Assembly (NCBI GenBank): GCA_021810105.1 | Contig: JAJZJM010000003.1 | Span: 62,001 to 126,000, forward strand | Direction: 5' to 3' | From: Microcaldota archaeon | GTDB lineage: Archaea; Micrarchaeota; Micrarchaeia; Micrarchaeales; Micrarchaeaceae | DNA length: 64,000 nucleotides | Shown: piece by piece, positions 1-7,157 of the stretch | How positions within the stretch are numbered: the first letter of the stretch is position 1 | Layout of the letters: every line of letters begins with the position of its first letter | Notes under the pieces: generated by a model | What the model was told of the DNA's origin: nothing | Databases searched by the model: none | What the model saw: only the letters and a program-made list of their open reading frames with translations | Made by a program: the position numbers and the translations under genes

Positions 1-1
1 T

Positions 2-94
2 GTAAATGCAGTTTCGAATGCCTTTGAGATGGCGCTATCTGAGCACACATATTCTGCAAAAACAGGCAGAAAAAAAGAGTGCAGCATCCGCTAA
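2..94 (+). CDS. C-terminal fragment of an unidentified protein
   Basis: The window opens inside a reading frame whose last 30 codons end at TAA 92-94. The visible tail (ending ...KTGRKKECSIR) is polar and basic. I do not recognise the family. A strong TATA element follows within 20 nt, so the downstream ribosomal operon has its own promoter. The frame could be a chance opening, since only 31 codons are visible. Confidence 0.4.
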   Translation, partial: VNAVSNAFEMALSEHTYSAKTGRKKECSIR

Positions 95-108
95 TCAGGG
101 CCAATCAT

Positions 109-121
109 AAAGTATAAATAG
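109..121 (+). promoter_or_regulatory. TATA box of the L7Ae-S28e-L24e operon
   Basis: AAAGTATAAATAG is a near-ideal archaeal TATA element with a purine-rich stretch in front. At the usual 24-28 nt spacing, transcription would begin near 138-143. That leaves a leader of about 65 nt before the L7Ae start at 208. Confidence 0.6.
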
Positions 122-207
122 CTTTAGCTCAGAATAGATATGTCTTTTTGTTCAGGTCCAAAGTACATACCAGACTGGATGAAGTTAAAAGACCGACGGT
201 GTTATGT

Positions 208-690
208 ATGGCAAAATCTTATGTAAAGTTCGAAGTATCGAATGAAGTTGCAAGCAAGACGTACGAAGCTCTGCAGATGGCAAGACAGTCAGGCCCTATA
301 AGAAAGGGTGCCAATGAAGTCACAAAGAGCGTAGAGAGGGGCTTAGCCTCTTTCGTAGTTATAGCTACCGATGTAGAGCCGGAAGAGGTAGTTATGCACA
401 TACCTACACTATGCGAGCAGAAAAAGGTCGCTTTTACATACGTGCCAAGCAAGCTAGAACTTGGCAAAGCAATAGGCATGTCTGTACCTTGTGCAGCAAT
501 CGCTGTAGAGAACCAGGGTAACGCATCTACTGCTATAAAAGAGATAATAAGCAAAGTTACAGGAACTTCGAGCGGAAGCTCCAAAGCACAGCCTGCAAAG
601 GCGGAACAGCCAAGCGAAAAGAAGCCCGCAAAGGCGAGCGCAAAGCCAAAAGCAGAGCAGAAGCCTGCAGAGCCAGTGCAGCAGGAATAA
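208..690 (+). CDS. rpl7ae: Ribosomal protein L7Ae (eL8), kink-turn binding
   Basis: L7Ae binds kink-turns in 23S rRNA and in archaeal C/D and H/ACA guide RNPs, and in many archaea RNase P. The ATG at 208 gives a 160-residue protein whose first ~122 residues match the family (GPIRKGANEVTKSVERG, then IATDVEPEEVVMHIP and KLELGKAIG). An in-frame TTG at 148 would add 20 unrelated residues and is less likely. The last ~40 residues are a Lys/Ala/Pro/Glu-rich tail beyond the normal ~120-residue family length. It is first in an operon with S28e and L24e, a standard archaeal order. Fibrillarin, its C/D RNP partner, is encoded at 58148-58816. Confidence 0.93.
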   Translation: MAKSYVKFEVSNEVASKTYEALQMARQSGPIRKGANEVTKSVERGLASFVVIATDVEPEEVVMHIPTLCEQKKVAFTYVPSKLELGKAIGMSVPCAAIAVENQGNASTAIKEIISKVTGTSSGSSKAQPAKAEQPSEKKPAKASAKPKAEQKPAEPVQQE

Positions 691-715
691 AAATAAAAGA
701 ACTACAAATGATTAA

Positions 716-961
716 ATGGCAGAGAATAAGGAAGGCGCTCCAACCAGACAACTATCAGGATACCTTGCAGAGATAGTTGACATAAATACGAAAGCCAAAA
801 CCGGAATCTATGGTGAGATATACTCTGTAAGCTGCAGGATAATGGAAGGAAAGGACAAAGGCAGGATAATAAGGAGAAACATGCTTGGCCCGGTAAAGAT
901 CGGCGATATAGTTAGATTGCCAGACACAAGCAGAGAGGCAAGAGAGATAAGGGTTAAGTGA
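716..961 (+). CDS. rps28e: 30S ribosomal protein S28e
   Basis: The 81-residue product carries the S28e OB-fold signature GRIIRRNMLGPVKIGDIVRL at about residues 45-64. S28e sits on the small-subunit platform near the mRNA exit. It is slightly longer than the usual ~70 residues because of an N-terminal extension. It lies 25 nt after L7Ae and 12 nt before L24e, forming a ribosomal operon. The stop is TGA immediately followed by TAG. Confidence 0.95.
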   Translation: MAENKEGAPTRQLSGYLAEIVDINTKAKTGIYGEIYSVSCRIMEGKDKGRIIRRNMLGPVKIGDIVRLPDTSREAREIRVK

Positions 962-973
962 TAGGGTGTACAA

Positions 974-1147
974 ATGAAATGCTCATACTGCTTAGCAGAA
1001 ATCAAAGCGGGCACTGGAACTATGTATGTATACAAGACCGGAGCGATAAATTATTTCTGCTCAAGCAAATGCTATAAGAACGCAATACTTGTCGGAAGAA
1101 AAATAAACAAGAAAAATACAGTAAGGGAAAGAAAAGCAAAGGCTTGA
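974..1147 (+). CDS. rpl24e: 50S ribosomal protein L24e
   Basis: This 57-residue protein has the L24e zinc ribbon: Cys3 and Cys6 (CSYC) with Cys29 and Cys33 (CSSKC), followed by a basic tail ([18 protein letters not shown]). Length and spacing fit archaeal L24e. It is the third gene of the L7Ae-S28e-L24e operon. It converges on FtsZ1, leaving 6 nt between the two stop codons. Confidence 0.95.
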   Translation: MKCSYCLAEIKAGTGTMYVYKTGAINYFCSSKCYKNAILVGRKINKKNTVRERKAKA

Positions 1148-1153
1148 TTAAAC

Positions 1154-2233
1154 TTAAACCCCACCATCCTTATCGAACAGCTCATCAAGGTCTAGCTCTT
1201 CATTCTGCTTTATCATTTTATTTAATCCCTCATCGCTGTAGTCAGGAAAGTCCACCCCGCTAACTACGAGCATGATTTTAAGCACATCTTTCTGCATATC
1301 AGGATCTATTCTAGCTCCCCATTTGAGCAGAGCATCGCTCCTTATTCTGCTTGATACTTCCTGGAAGATGCTTTCGGCCTCCCTAAGTGTAAGGCTTTCC
1401 CCTCCTATTATATTTATCAGAGCACGGCTAGCTGAACTAAGATCCGCATCAAGCAGCGGGCTTTTTATTGCATTTTCCAGTGCAACAGTTGATCTCGGAG
1501 TGCCATCATTTCCTGCCATTCCTTCGCCTGTTCCTATGACCGCATAGCCGGAATCTTTAAGCACGCTTCTTAGGTCTGCAAAGTCTATGTTTACCATTCC
1601 CGGCTTTGTAACCATCTCGACAATGCCTTTTGTCGCGCTTGCAAGAACCTCATCCGATACCCTGAACGCCATATTCAACGGAAGATCCGGCGCAACTGAT
1701 AGAAGTTTATTGTTGTGTATTATTATTGTAGTATCGGTTATTTTCTTTAGCTTAGCAAGCCCTTCAAGGGCATTCTTCATTCGTGTCTTTCCCTCGCTGG
1801 AAAACGGAAGTGTAACTATCGCTACCGTAAGAGCCCCTGCCTCTTTTGCCTCGTGGGCTATTGTGGCTATTGATCCAGTTCCTGTGCCTCCTCCAAGCCC
1901 GCAGGTAACAAATACCAACTGTGCATCGCCGAACATATGGCGAATCTCCTCCTTGCTCTCTACTGCCGCCTGTTCTCCAACCTTTATATCGCTTCCGGCT
2001 CCCATGCCTCTGGTAAGCTTCTTACCTATTAGCAGCTTCTTATCTGCTTTAGTTTTGACAAGATGTGGCGCATCCGTATTCATGGCAACCATTACAGCGC
2101 CCTGAATTCCCAATGAAGACATTCTTGTTATTGTGTTGCTTCCGCTTCCTCCAGTTCCCACAACATAAATCTTGGGTTTGGCGCTTTCTATAAAGCGTAA
2201 AATCTCTTCATCGTCCTTGCTTAAGGCTTCCAT
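1154..2233 (-). CDS. ftsZ1: Cell division GTPase FtsZ, FtsZ1-type
   Basis: A tubulin-family GTPase that polymerises into the division ring. The nucleotide loop GTGGSGSN, the tubulin signature GGGTGTGS (about residue 115) and the T7 loop NIDFADLRS with both catalytic Asp are all present. The segment VTLPFSSEGKTRMKNALEGL closely resembles archaeal FtsZ1 (Methanocaldococcus FtsZ1 type), unlike the TYPFxxER form of the other three paralogs here. The ATG at 2233 is preferred over a GTG at 2251 because its Shine-Dalgarno GG lies 9 nt upstream. The acidic tail ends with LDLDELF, a plausible partner-binding peptide. It is monocistronic and diverges from deoxyhypusine synthase. Confidence 0.95.
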   Translation of the reverse strand: MEALSKDDEEILRFIESAKPKIYVVGTGGSGSNTITRMSSLGIQGAVMVAMNTDAPHLVKTKADKKLLIGKKLTRGMGAGSDIKVGEQAAVESKEEIRHMFGDAQLVFVTCGLGGGTGTGSIATIAHEAKEAGALTVAIVTLPFSSEGKTRMKNALEGLAKLKKITDTTIIIHNNKLLSVAPDLPLNMAFRVSDEVLASATKGIVEMVTKPGMVNIDFADLRSVLKDSGYAVIGTGEGMAGNDGTPRSTVALENAIKSPLLDADLSSASRALINIIGGESLTLREAESIFQEVSSRIRSDALLKWGARIDPDMQKDVLKIMLVVSGVDFPDYSDEGLNKMIKQNEELDLDELFDKDGGV

Positions 2234-2379
2234 CAAATTACCCGATCGCACTACCTATTAATCCGCGCAAAAGGATAAAAAGGTATTGCAGTTATAAGAT
2301 ACTGGTTGGCTTTGCTTATGCCATAGCACGAAACAGATACAAATAAAAGGAGGAACGTCTACTTTATGAGAGTGAATAA

Positions 2380-3327
2380 ATGGAATCAAAGAGTAATATA
2401 TTGAAGAGAGGAGTACAGGATATTAAACTTAAGAAAGGTATGAAGGTATCTGAGCTTATAGAAGAAATGGATTCTATAGGGGGTTTCTCAGCGCAGCACA
2501 TGGTAACCGGAATAAAAATATTAAAGCGCATGCTCAATGACAAAAAATCCTACAATTTCCTCTCCTTCCCAGCAGACATAATCTCAACCGGGGTAAGGGG
2601 CGTAATAGCCAATTCCGTAAAATATTTTGATGCAATAATAACAACTGGCGGCACACTGGACCATGACCTCGCAAGAGCGGCAGGTGGAAAATATAGCCTG
2701 GGTTCTTTTAATTCCGACGATTCAAAACTCCACAAAATGGGAATATACAGGCTTGGAAATGTATTTATAGAGAACAAAGAATACGGCAAGATGGTCGAAG
2801 ACAAGTTCAACGAAATAATGAATGACATATACACTTCAAAAGATTATAAGAAAGAGTACAGTGCAAGCGAAATAGCATTTGAATTCGGAAAAAGGATAAA
2901 GGATAACGGCTCAATAATGCGCCAGGCATACCTGAACAATGTCCCAATATTCAATCCAGGCATACTTGACGGGGCATTCGGGACTCAGCTTTCCATATTC
3001 TCACAGGACCATGATTTCAAGCTAAACCTCATAAAAGATGAATTGGCGTTGAGCAACATCTCTTTTGATAATAAGGTTACGGGTGCACTTATGATTGGAG
3101 GAGGCATAAGCAAGCACCATGTAATATGGTGGAATCAGTTTAAAGGCGGCCTAGACTATGCGGTTTATATAACAACAGCAACACAATATGATGGAAGCCT
3201 TTCGGGAGCCAGGCTTACAGAAGCCGTATCTTGGGGCAAGATAAAGGAAGATGCCGCATACGTTACAGTAGACGGAGATGCAACCATAATCTTGCCGATA
3301 ATGTTTTCAGCTTTGGATATATTTTAA
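2380..3327 (+). CDS. dys: Deoxyhypusine synthase
   Basis: Transfers the aminobutyl group of spermidine (NAD-dependent) to one lysine of aIF5A, giving deoxyhypusine. Visible motifs are TTGGTLDHDLAR (NAD site), NVPIFNPGILDGAFGTQL, and GGGISKHHVIWWNQ with the family's catalytic Lys, followed by YITTATQYDGSLSGA and GDATIILP. The 315-residue length is normal. Its substrate aIF5A is encoded at 38021-38425. The tiny basic gene starts 9 nt after its stop codon and probably shares its transcript. Confidence 0.95.
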   Translation: MESKSNILKRGVQDIKLKKGMKVSELIEEMDSIGGFSAQHMVTGIKILKRMLNDKKSYNFLSFPADIISTGVRGVIANSVKYFDAIITTGGTLDHDLARAAGGKYSLGSFNSDDSKLHKMGIYRLGNVFIENKEYGKMVEDKFNEIMNDIYTSKDYKKEYSASEIAFEFGKRIKDNGSIMRQAYLNNVPIFNPGILDGAFGTQLSIFSQDHDFKLNLIKDELALSNISFDNKVTGALMIGGGISKHHVIWWNQFKGGLDYAVYITTATQYDGSLSGARLTEAVSWGKIKEDAAYVTVDGDATIILPIMFSALDIF

Positions 3328-3336
3328 GGTGCTATA

Positions 3337-3456
3337 ATGCAAAAAACCGTTTCAAGATCTAATAGGAAAATAGGAAAAAGCTACAGGAACAAGCAGAAAA
3401 TAAGGCGCTTAAGAAGAGAGCAAAGGCGCACATACAAAAGCAGGAAAACAAGATAG
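3337..3456 (+). CDS. 39-residue arginine/lysine-rich protein
   Basis: The ATG at 3337 is preceded by AAGGTG with GG 9 nt upstream, the commonest ribosome-binding layout in this window. The product (MQKTVSRSNRKIGKSYRNKQ, then a run rich in RR and KR) contains about 18 Arg/Lys in 39 residues and almost no hydrophobic residues. That suggests RNA or ribosome binding. It does not match L39e, L41e or S30e, the small basic ribosomal proteins I know. It is the second gene after deoxyhypusine synthase, and it converges on the next gene with 4 nt between stops. Function unknown. Confidence 0.7.
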   Translation: MQKTVSRSNRKIGKSYRNKQKIRRLRREQRRTYKSRKTR

Positions 3457-3460
3457 TAAA

Positions 3461-4042
3461 TCATACAATGTCTATGTAGGTCCTGTCGTTGAATTCGTAC
3501 GCAGCTGTATCTTCGCCTTCCCTGAAAACATCTATTATTTCATTACGATTTGAAAACTCCTTAATCCCATCATCCAAGTCAAGAAGATAAAACTTTGTCC
3601 CATATTCGTACGTCACGAATATTTTTTTATTGTCTGATTTTATCACAACCACGACTTTGCTGGACGGATTTCCCAGTCCTATAAGAAGACTGCATAAAAG
3701 TATGTTCTTGTCAAACACATCTCCAAGCAAAAAGACCAAGGTCTCCTCAGGAGTAAGCCAAAACTGCAGCGGCAGTGAAACATGCCCAATCCTCTCTTTC
3801 ACGAACTCGAACGCCTTTATGCTTGCTTTATAGAAGTCCTTATCATAGTCGTATGCCTCAAAAGAGTGTTTTATTTCCTCCACCTTTCCCCTAACTGCGT
3901 TGTTATTCGGTGTCACCAGTGTGGGAAGCTCAGCAACAGATATGCTCTCTTTCTCTTCTATGTACTCTTTGTATCTTAAAATTATGGCAAGATATATCCT
4001 GTTCAATTTTAACTGGCCAGCAATTTCAGGTTCTTGAGCCAT
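3461..4042 (-). CDS. Transglutaminase-like fold protein, catalytic residues missing
   Basis: The 193-residue product resembles the transglutaminase-like (papain-type) core. GDVFDKNILLCSLLIGLG aligns by pattern with GDCxDxAxLLxxLLRxLG, followed by KVVVVI and FVTYEYGTKFYLLDLDDG. The Cys expected after GD is Val, and the His expected at the HxWVE position is missing, so an active enzyme is unlikely. The rest is helical and unassigned. The ATG at 4042 is chosen over 4054 because a GG lies 9 nt upstream. It diverges from PolX. The family call is an inference from motif shape. Confidence 0.55.
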   Translation of the reverse strand: MAQEPEIAGQLKLNRIYLAIILRYKEYIEEKESISVAELPTLVTPNNNAVRGKVEEIKHSFEAYDYDKDFYKASIKAFEFVKERIGHVSLPLQFWLTPEETLVFLLGDVFDKNILLCSLLIGLGNPSSKVVVVIKSDNKKIFVTYEYGTKFYLLDLDDGIKEFSNRNEIIDVFREGEDTAAYEFNDRTYIDIV

Positions 4043-4098
4043 ATTAAGCCCCATGATATTCTATCCTAAACAATAAAATAACCACGCACGAATAAATA

Positions 4099-5862
4099 AT
4101 GGTCCTTATGGATAACAAGAAAATTTCTGAAATATTCGATGAAATAGCAAACATGCTAAGCTTAGAGGACTTCCCTAATGTGCGATTCGAAGTAAGGGCG
4201 TATCAGAAGGCTGCACTTATGATCGGTACAATGCAGGAGCCTGTAGATGAAATATATAGAAAAGGAGGCATAAAAGCGCTGATGGAGCTGCCAGGAATAG
4301 GAGCCACAATGTCAAAACACATAGAAGAGCTAGTAAATACCGGAAAGCTCTCCAAGTATGAAAAATTGAAGAAAAAATACCCTATAGACATGGCATCTCT
4401 GACAGCCATACCTGGATTGGGCGCAAAAAAAGCAATACTCCTGTATAGAAAGCTTGGTGTAAAGAACAAGGAAGACTTGAAGAAAGCCATAGGGTCCCAC
4501 AAAATAAAAGAACTGGAAGGTTTTGGTGAGAAAAGTGAAGAGGCCATACGGGAAGGGCTGCTTATGCTAGAAGCTGGAAGCGGCAGGCAGATTCTTGGAT
4601 ATGTTCTACCTATAGCCGAAAGGATGGTGGAAAAAATAAACAATAGCGGCTTGGTAGAGAAGGTCATGATAGCCGGATCTGCAAGGAGAATGCGTGAGAC
4701 TGTTGGAGATATAGACATTCTGGCCATATCTAAGAAAGGCCCAGAAGTGATGGACTTTTTTGCGAACATGGAAGAGGTAAGCAGTGTTCTTCAGAAAGGC
4801 CCTACAAAATCCTCTGCTTTTTTAAAAATAGGCCTGAATTGCGATTTGAGGGTTTTAGAGCCTCTTAGTTTTGGGGCAGCCGTACAATATTTTACTGGCA
4901 GTCGTGACCATAATATACAGGTAAGGCAGATAGCAGTGAATAAGGGCTACAAACTAAATGAATACGGATTATTCAACAAGTCCAATAAGAACATAGGAGG
5001 GGCATCAGAAGAGGGAATATACGAAAAGCTTGGCATGCAATGGATGCCTCCTGAAATGCGGGAGGCCAGAGGTGAAGTAAAACTCGCGCTAGAGCACAAA
5101 ATACCCAGACTGGTAGGGCTTGGAGATATAAAGGGAGATTTGCACACTCATACAAAAGAGACTGATGGGGTTAACTCTTTGGAAGAGATGGCAGAGGCGG
5201 CTGCAAAACTCGGATACGAATATATCGCAACTACCAATCATTCAAAAAGCGAGCGCGTAGCAAACGGAATGGATGATAAAAAGTTCAAGGCATATTTCAA
5301 AAAAATTGAGAATGTACGAAAGTCCATGGATGGCAAGATCTCCATTCTATATGGAGCCGAAGTAGACATACTGAAAGATGGAAGCCTGGACCTTGAAAAA
5401 GGGACGCTAAAACAAATGGATTGCGTTGTTGCAGCTGTTCACACATCATTTAACATGAGCGAAAAAGAGATGACCGACAGGGTCATAAAAGCTTTTGATT
5501 CTGGTCTCGTAGATGTATTTGCGCACCCTACTGGAAGGCTGATAGGAGATATGAAAATGCACAAGGCAAGACCAGGATACCAGATAGATTTGGACAAGAT
5601 AGCCACGGCGGCAGAGGAACACGGAGTGGCACTTGAAATAAACGCATTTCCTGACAGGACGGATTTAAATGATACTAATATAATTGCACTCTCAAAATAC
5701 AAGGTAATGTTTTCTATAGACACCGATGCTCACAGTACATCGCATCTAAATTTCATGAGATATGGCGTGGGAACTGCAAGAAGAGGCTGGCTAACAAAAG
5801 ATAAGATATTAAATTCGTTAAATTTAATTAATTTAAGAAAAATTTTGGACAGAGAAGGATGA
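4099..5862 (+). CDS. polX: DNA polymerase/3'-5' exonuclease, PolX family
   Basis: A Pol beta-type repair polymerase fused to a PHP hydrolase domain, as in bacterial and archaeal PolX (587 residues here). Helix-hairpin-helix motifs LPGIGATMSKHI (~65) and IPGLGAKKAILLY (~100) bind DNA. The nucleotidyltransferase core has GSARR and the metal-binding GDIDIL (~203) with DLRVL further on. The PHP domain begins at DLHTHT (~349) and retains ATTNHS, GAEVDI, AAVHTS, FAHPTG and DTDAHS metal ligands, so phosphatase/exonuclease activity is likely. AATAAAATAA lies about 26 nt before the ATG, consistent with a leaderless start. The VIT transporter follows after 4 nt. Confidence 0.95.
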   Translation: MVLMDNKKISEIFDEIANMLSLEDFPNVRFEVRAYQKAALMIGTMQEPVDEIYRKGGIKALMELPGIGATMSKHIEELVNTGKLSKYEKLKKKYPIDMASLTAIPGLGAKKAILLYRKLGVKNKEDLKKAIGSHKIKELEGFGEKSEEAIREGLLMLEAGSGRQILGYVLPIAERMVEKINNSGLVEKVMIAGSARRMRETVGDIDILAISKKGPEVMDFFANMEEVSSVLQKGPTKSSAFLKIGLNCDLRVLEPLSFGAAVQYFTGSRDHNIQVRQIAVNKGYKLNEYGLFNKSNKNIGGASEEGIYEKLGMQWMPPEMREARGEVKLALEHKIPRLVGLGDIKGDLHTHTKETDGVNSLEEMAEAAAKLGYEYIATTNHSKSERVANGMDDKKFKAYFKKIENVRKSMDGKISILYGAEVDILKDGSLDLEKGTLKQMDCVVAAVHTSFNMSEKEMTDRVIKAFDSGLVDVFAHPTGRLIGDMKMHKARPGYQIDLDKIATAAEEHGVALEINAFPDRTDLNDTNIIALSKYKVMFSIDTDAHSTSHLNFMRYGVGTARRGWLTKDKILNSLNLINLRKILDREG

Positions 5863-5866
5863 ATTT

Positions 5867-6796
5867 ATGGACAAAAATGAAAAAGAACGCTTAATTGAAG
5901 GGCTCTTCGCATCTGAAGCTTTTCACAATTCTCTTTTTCATGAACTCTCCAGAAAAGAAAAAGCCAACAAGACAAAAATTGCACTAGAGAGGCTTGCGAA
6001 ATTAGAGAAAAAGCATTCTGATATGTGGGGCAGCATCATGCCAAACGACGCTGTCAGGAGTGCACCTTCAAAAATAAAAATTGCAGCGTTATCCTCGTTT
6101 AATAGAATTTTTGGCATCGGGATAACTATGAAAGTAATAGAGCATCAGGAGACCAACCTTAAAAATAAGCTCCAAAATTCAATCAGAGAATTCTCAGAAA
6201 AAGAAAGATCAATGATAAACAAAATAAAAGAAAGCGAAGAGAAGGAGGAAGAGCCGCTTGAAAAGAGCATAATAGAGACAAACAGGTTTTTTAGGAACGT
6301 ACGGGACATAATGTTCGGAATGAATGACGGTTTGGTCGAGCTACTTGCGGTTGTTGTTGGTCTTGCAGCTGCACTAGAAAATCCGATATTAATATTTATA
6401 GCAGGATTCATAGTGGCGATTTCAGGCACTCTGTCCATGGCAGCTGGAGCATACCTCTCTACAGATTACCAAAATAAAATTGACGGAAAGGTGGATGAAA
6501 AGGCCGGAAACCATGCGGCAATAAAATCGGGTTTTTATGTAGGAATATTCTACTTTATCGGAACCCTATTCCCGCTATCTCCATTTATATTTGGCTCTGC
6601 AGGTTATATGGGGATAGCAATAGCGATTATTATAACCGGAATAGTGCTGACTATAACCTCTGCTCTAATATCGCTTGTAAGCGACAGGAGTATAATAAAA
6701 GGAGTCGCTAAGACTTTGGCGATATCTTTGGGAGTGGCTGTAATAACAATAATACTCGGAAGCTACATAAGATCCACATTCCATATAACAGTATAG
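5867..6796 (+). CDS. VIT1/CCC1-family metal transporter with ferritin-like N-terminus
   Basis: The C-terminal ~160 residues have the VIT/CCC1 pattern. NVRDIMFGMNDGLVELLAVV (~145) opens the first membrane segment, then ISGTLSMAAGAYLS and three to four more hydrophobic segments follow. The N-terminal ~120 residues are helical, with Glu/His pairs including ELSRKEK and LEKKHSDMW (an ExxH near residue 47). This resembles the ferritin-like (erythrin) domain of membrane-bound ferritin/MbfA proteins. A linker rich in Glu/Lys joins the two. Iron or manganese export or storage is the likely role. It follows PolX by 4 nt and is probably cotranscribed. Confidence 0.85.
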   Translation: MDKNEKERLIEGLFASEAFHNSLFHELSRKEKANKTKIALERLAKLEKKHSDMWGSIMPNDAVRSAPSKIKIAALSSFNRIFGIGITMKVIEHQETNLKNKLQNSIREFSEKERSMINKIKESEEKEEEPLEKSIIETNRFFRNVRDIMFGMNDGLVELLAVVVGLAAALENPILIFIAGFIVAISGTLSMAAGAYLSTDYQNKIDGKVDEKAGNHAAIKSGFYVGIFYFIGTLFPLSPFIFGSAGYMGIAIAIIITGIVLTITSALISLVSDRSIIKGVAKTLAISLGVAVITIILGSYIRSTFHITV

Positions 6797-6827
6797 CCTA
6801 TACCAAAAACCCCGCGCAAATCAGATA

Positions 6828-6838
6828 CCTATATATAG
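6828..6838 (+). promoter_or_regulatory. TATA box of the UPF0147-PolD operon
   Basis: CCTATATATAG lies about 45-55 nt before the UPF0147 ATG. Transcription from it would give a short leader containing GGTGATTG, a Shine-Dalgarno match. A second AT-rich element (TATTTATAG, 6861-6869) is too close to the start to serve as TATA. Confidence 0.5.
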
Positions 6839-6882
6839 ATTTTTTGGCAAATAAAATTACTATTTATAGTGGGTGATTGTAA

Positions 6883-7149
6883 ATGCCAGAAAATAACGAA
6901 ATAGAAGATATGATATCCCAGATAATAACCAAAATGGACGCATTGCTAAACGACACTACCGTTCCAAAAAACGTTAGAGGTGCAGTCTCTACAGCCAAAT
7001 CGAAACTCAACGAGAAGGCCGATAGGACAGTAAGAGTCTCAAATGCGATATACAGCATTGACGAAGTTAGCAATGATATAAACCTCCCGCCTCAGGCCAG
7101 AACAACTCTCTGGAGCATACTTAGCATGCTGGAAGCCATAAAGAATTGA
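6883..7149 (+). CDS. UPF0147 family protein
   Basis: An 88-residue all-helical protein with the UPF0147 signature: LLNDTTVPKNVRGAVSTAK, then AIYSIDEVSNDINLPPQART and WSILSMLEAI. The family is confined to archaea and its function is unknown to me. It is the promoter-proximal gene of the operon encoding both PolD subunits, with DP1 starting 8 nt after its stop. That position suggests coordinated expression with replication. Confidence 0.92.
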   Translation: MPENNEIEDMISQIITKMDALLNDTTVPKNVRGAVSTAKSKLNEKADRTVRVSNAIYSIDEVSNDINLPPQARTTLWSILSMLEAIKN

Positions 7150-7157
7150 GTATTAAC

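Noticed and set aside
148-207. Upstream TTG start for L7Ae
   Set aside because: It adds 20 residues unlike any L7Ae. The ATG at 208 gives the family N-terminus.
140-210. Possible kink-turn in the L7Ae leader for autoregulation
   Set aside because: GGATGAAG and AAAAGACC offer GA pairs, but the loop is only 2 nt and the non-canonical stem does not pair. The geometry does not fit.
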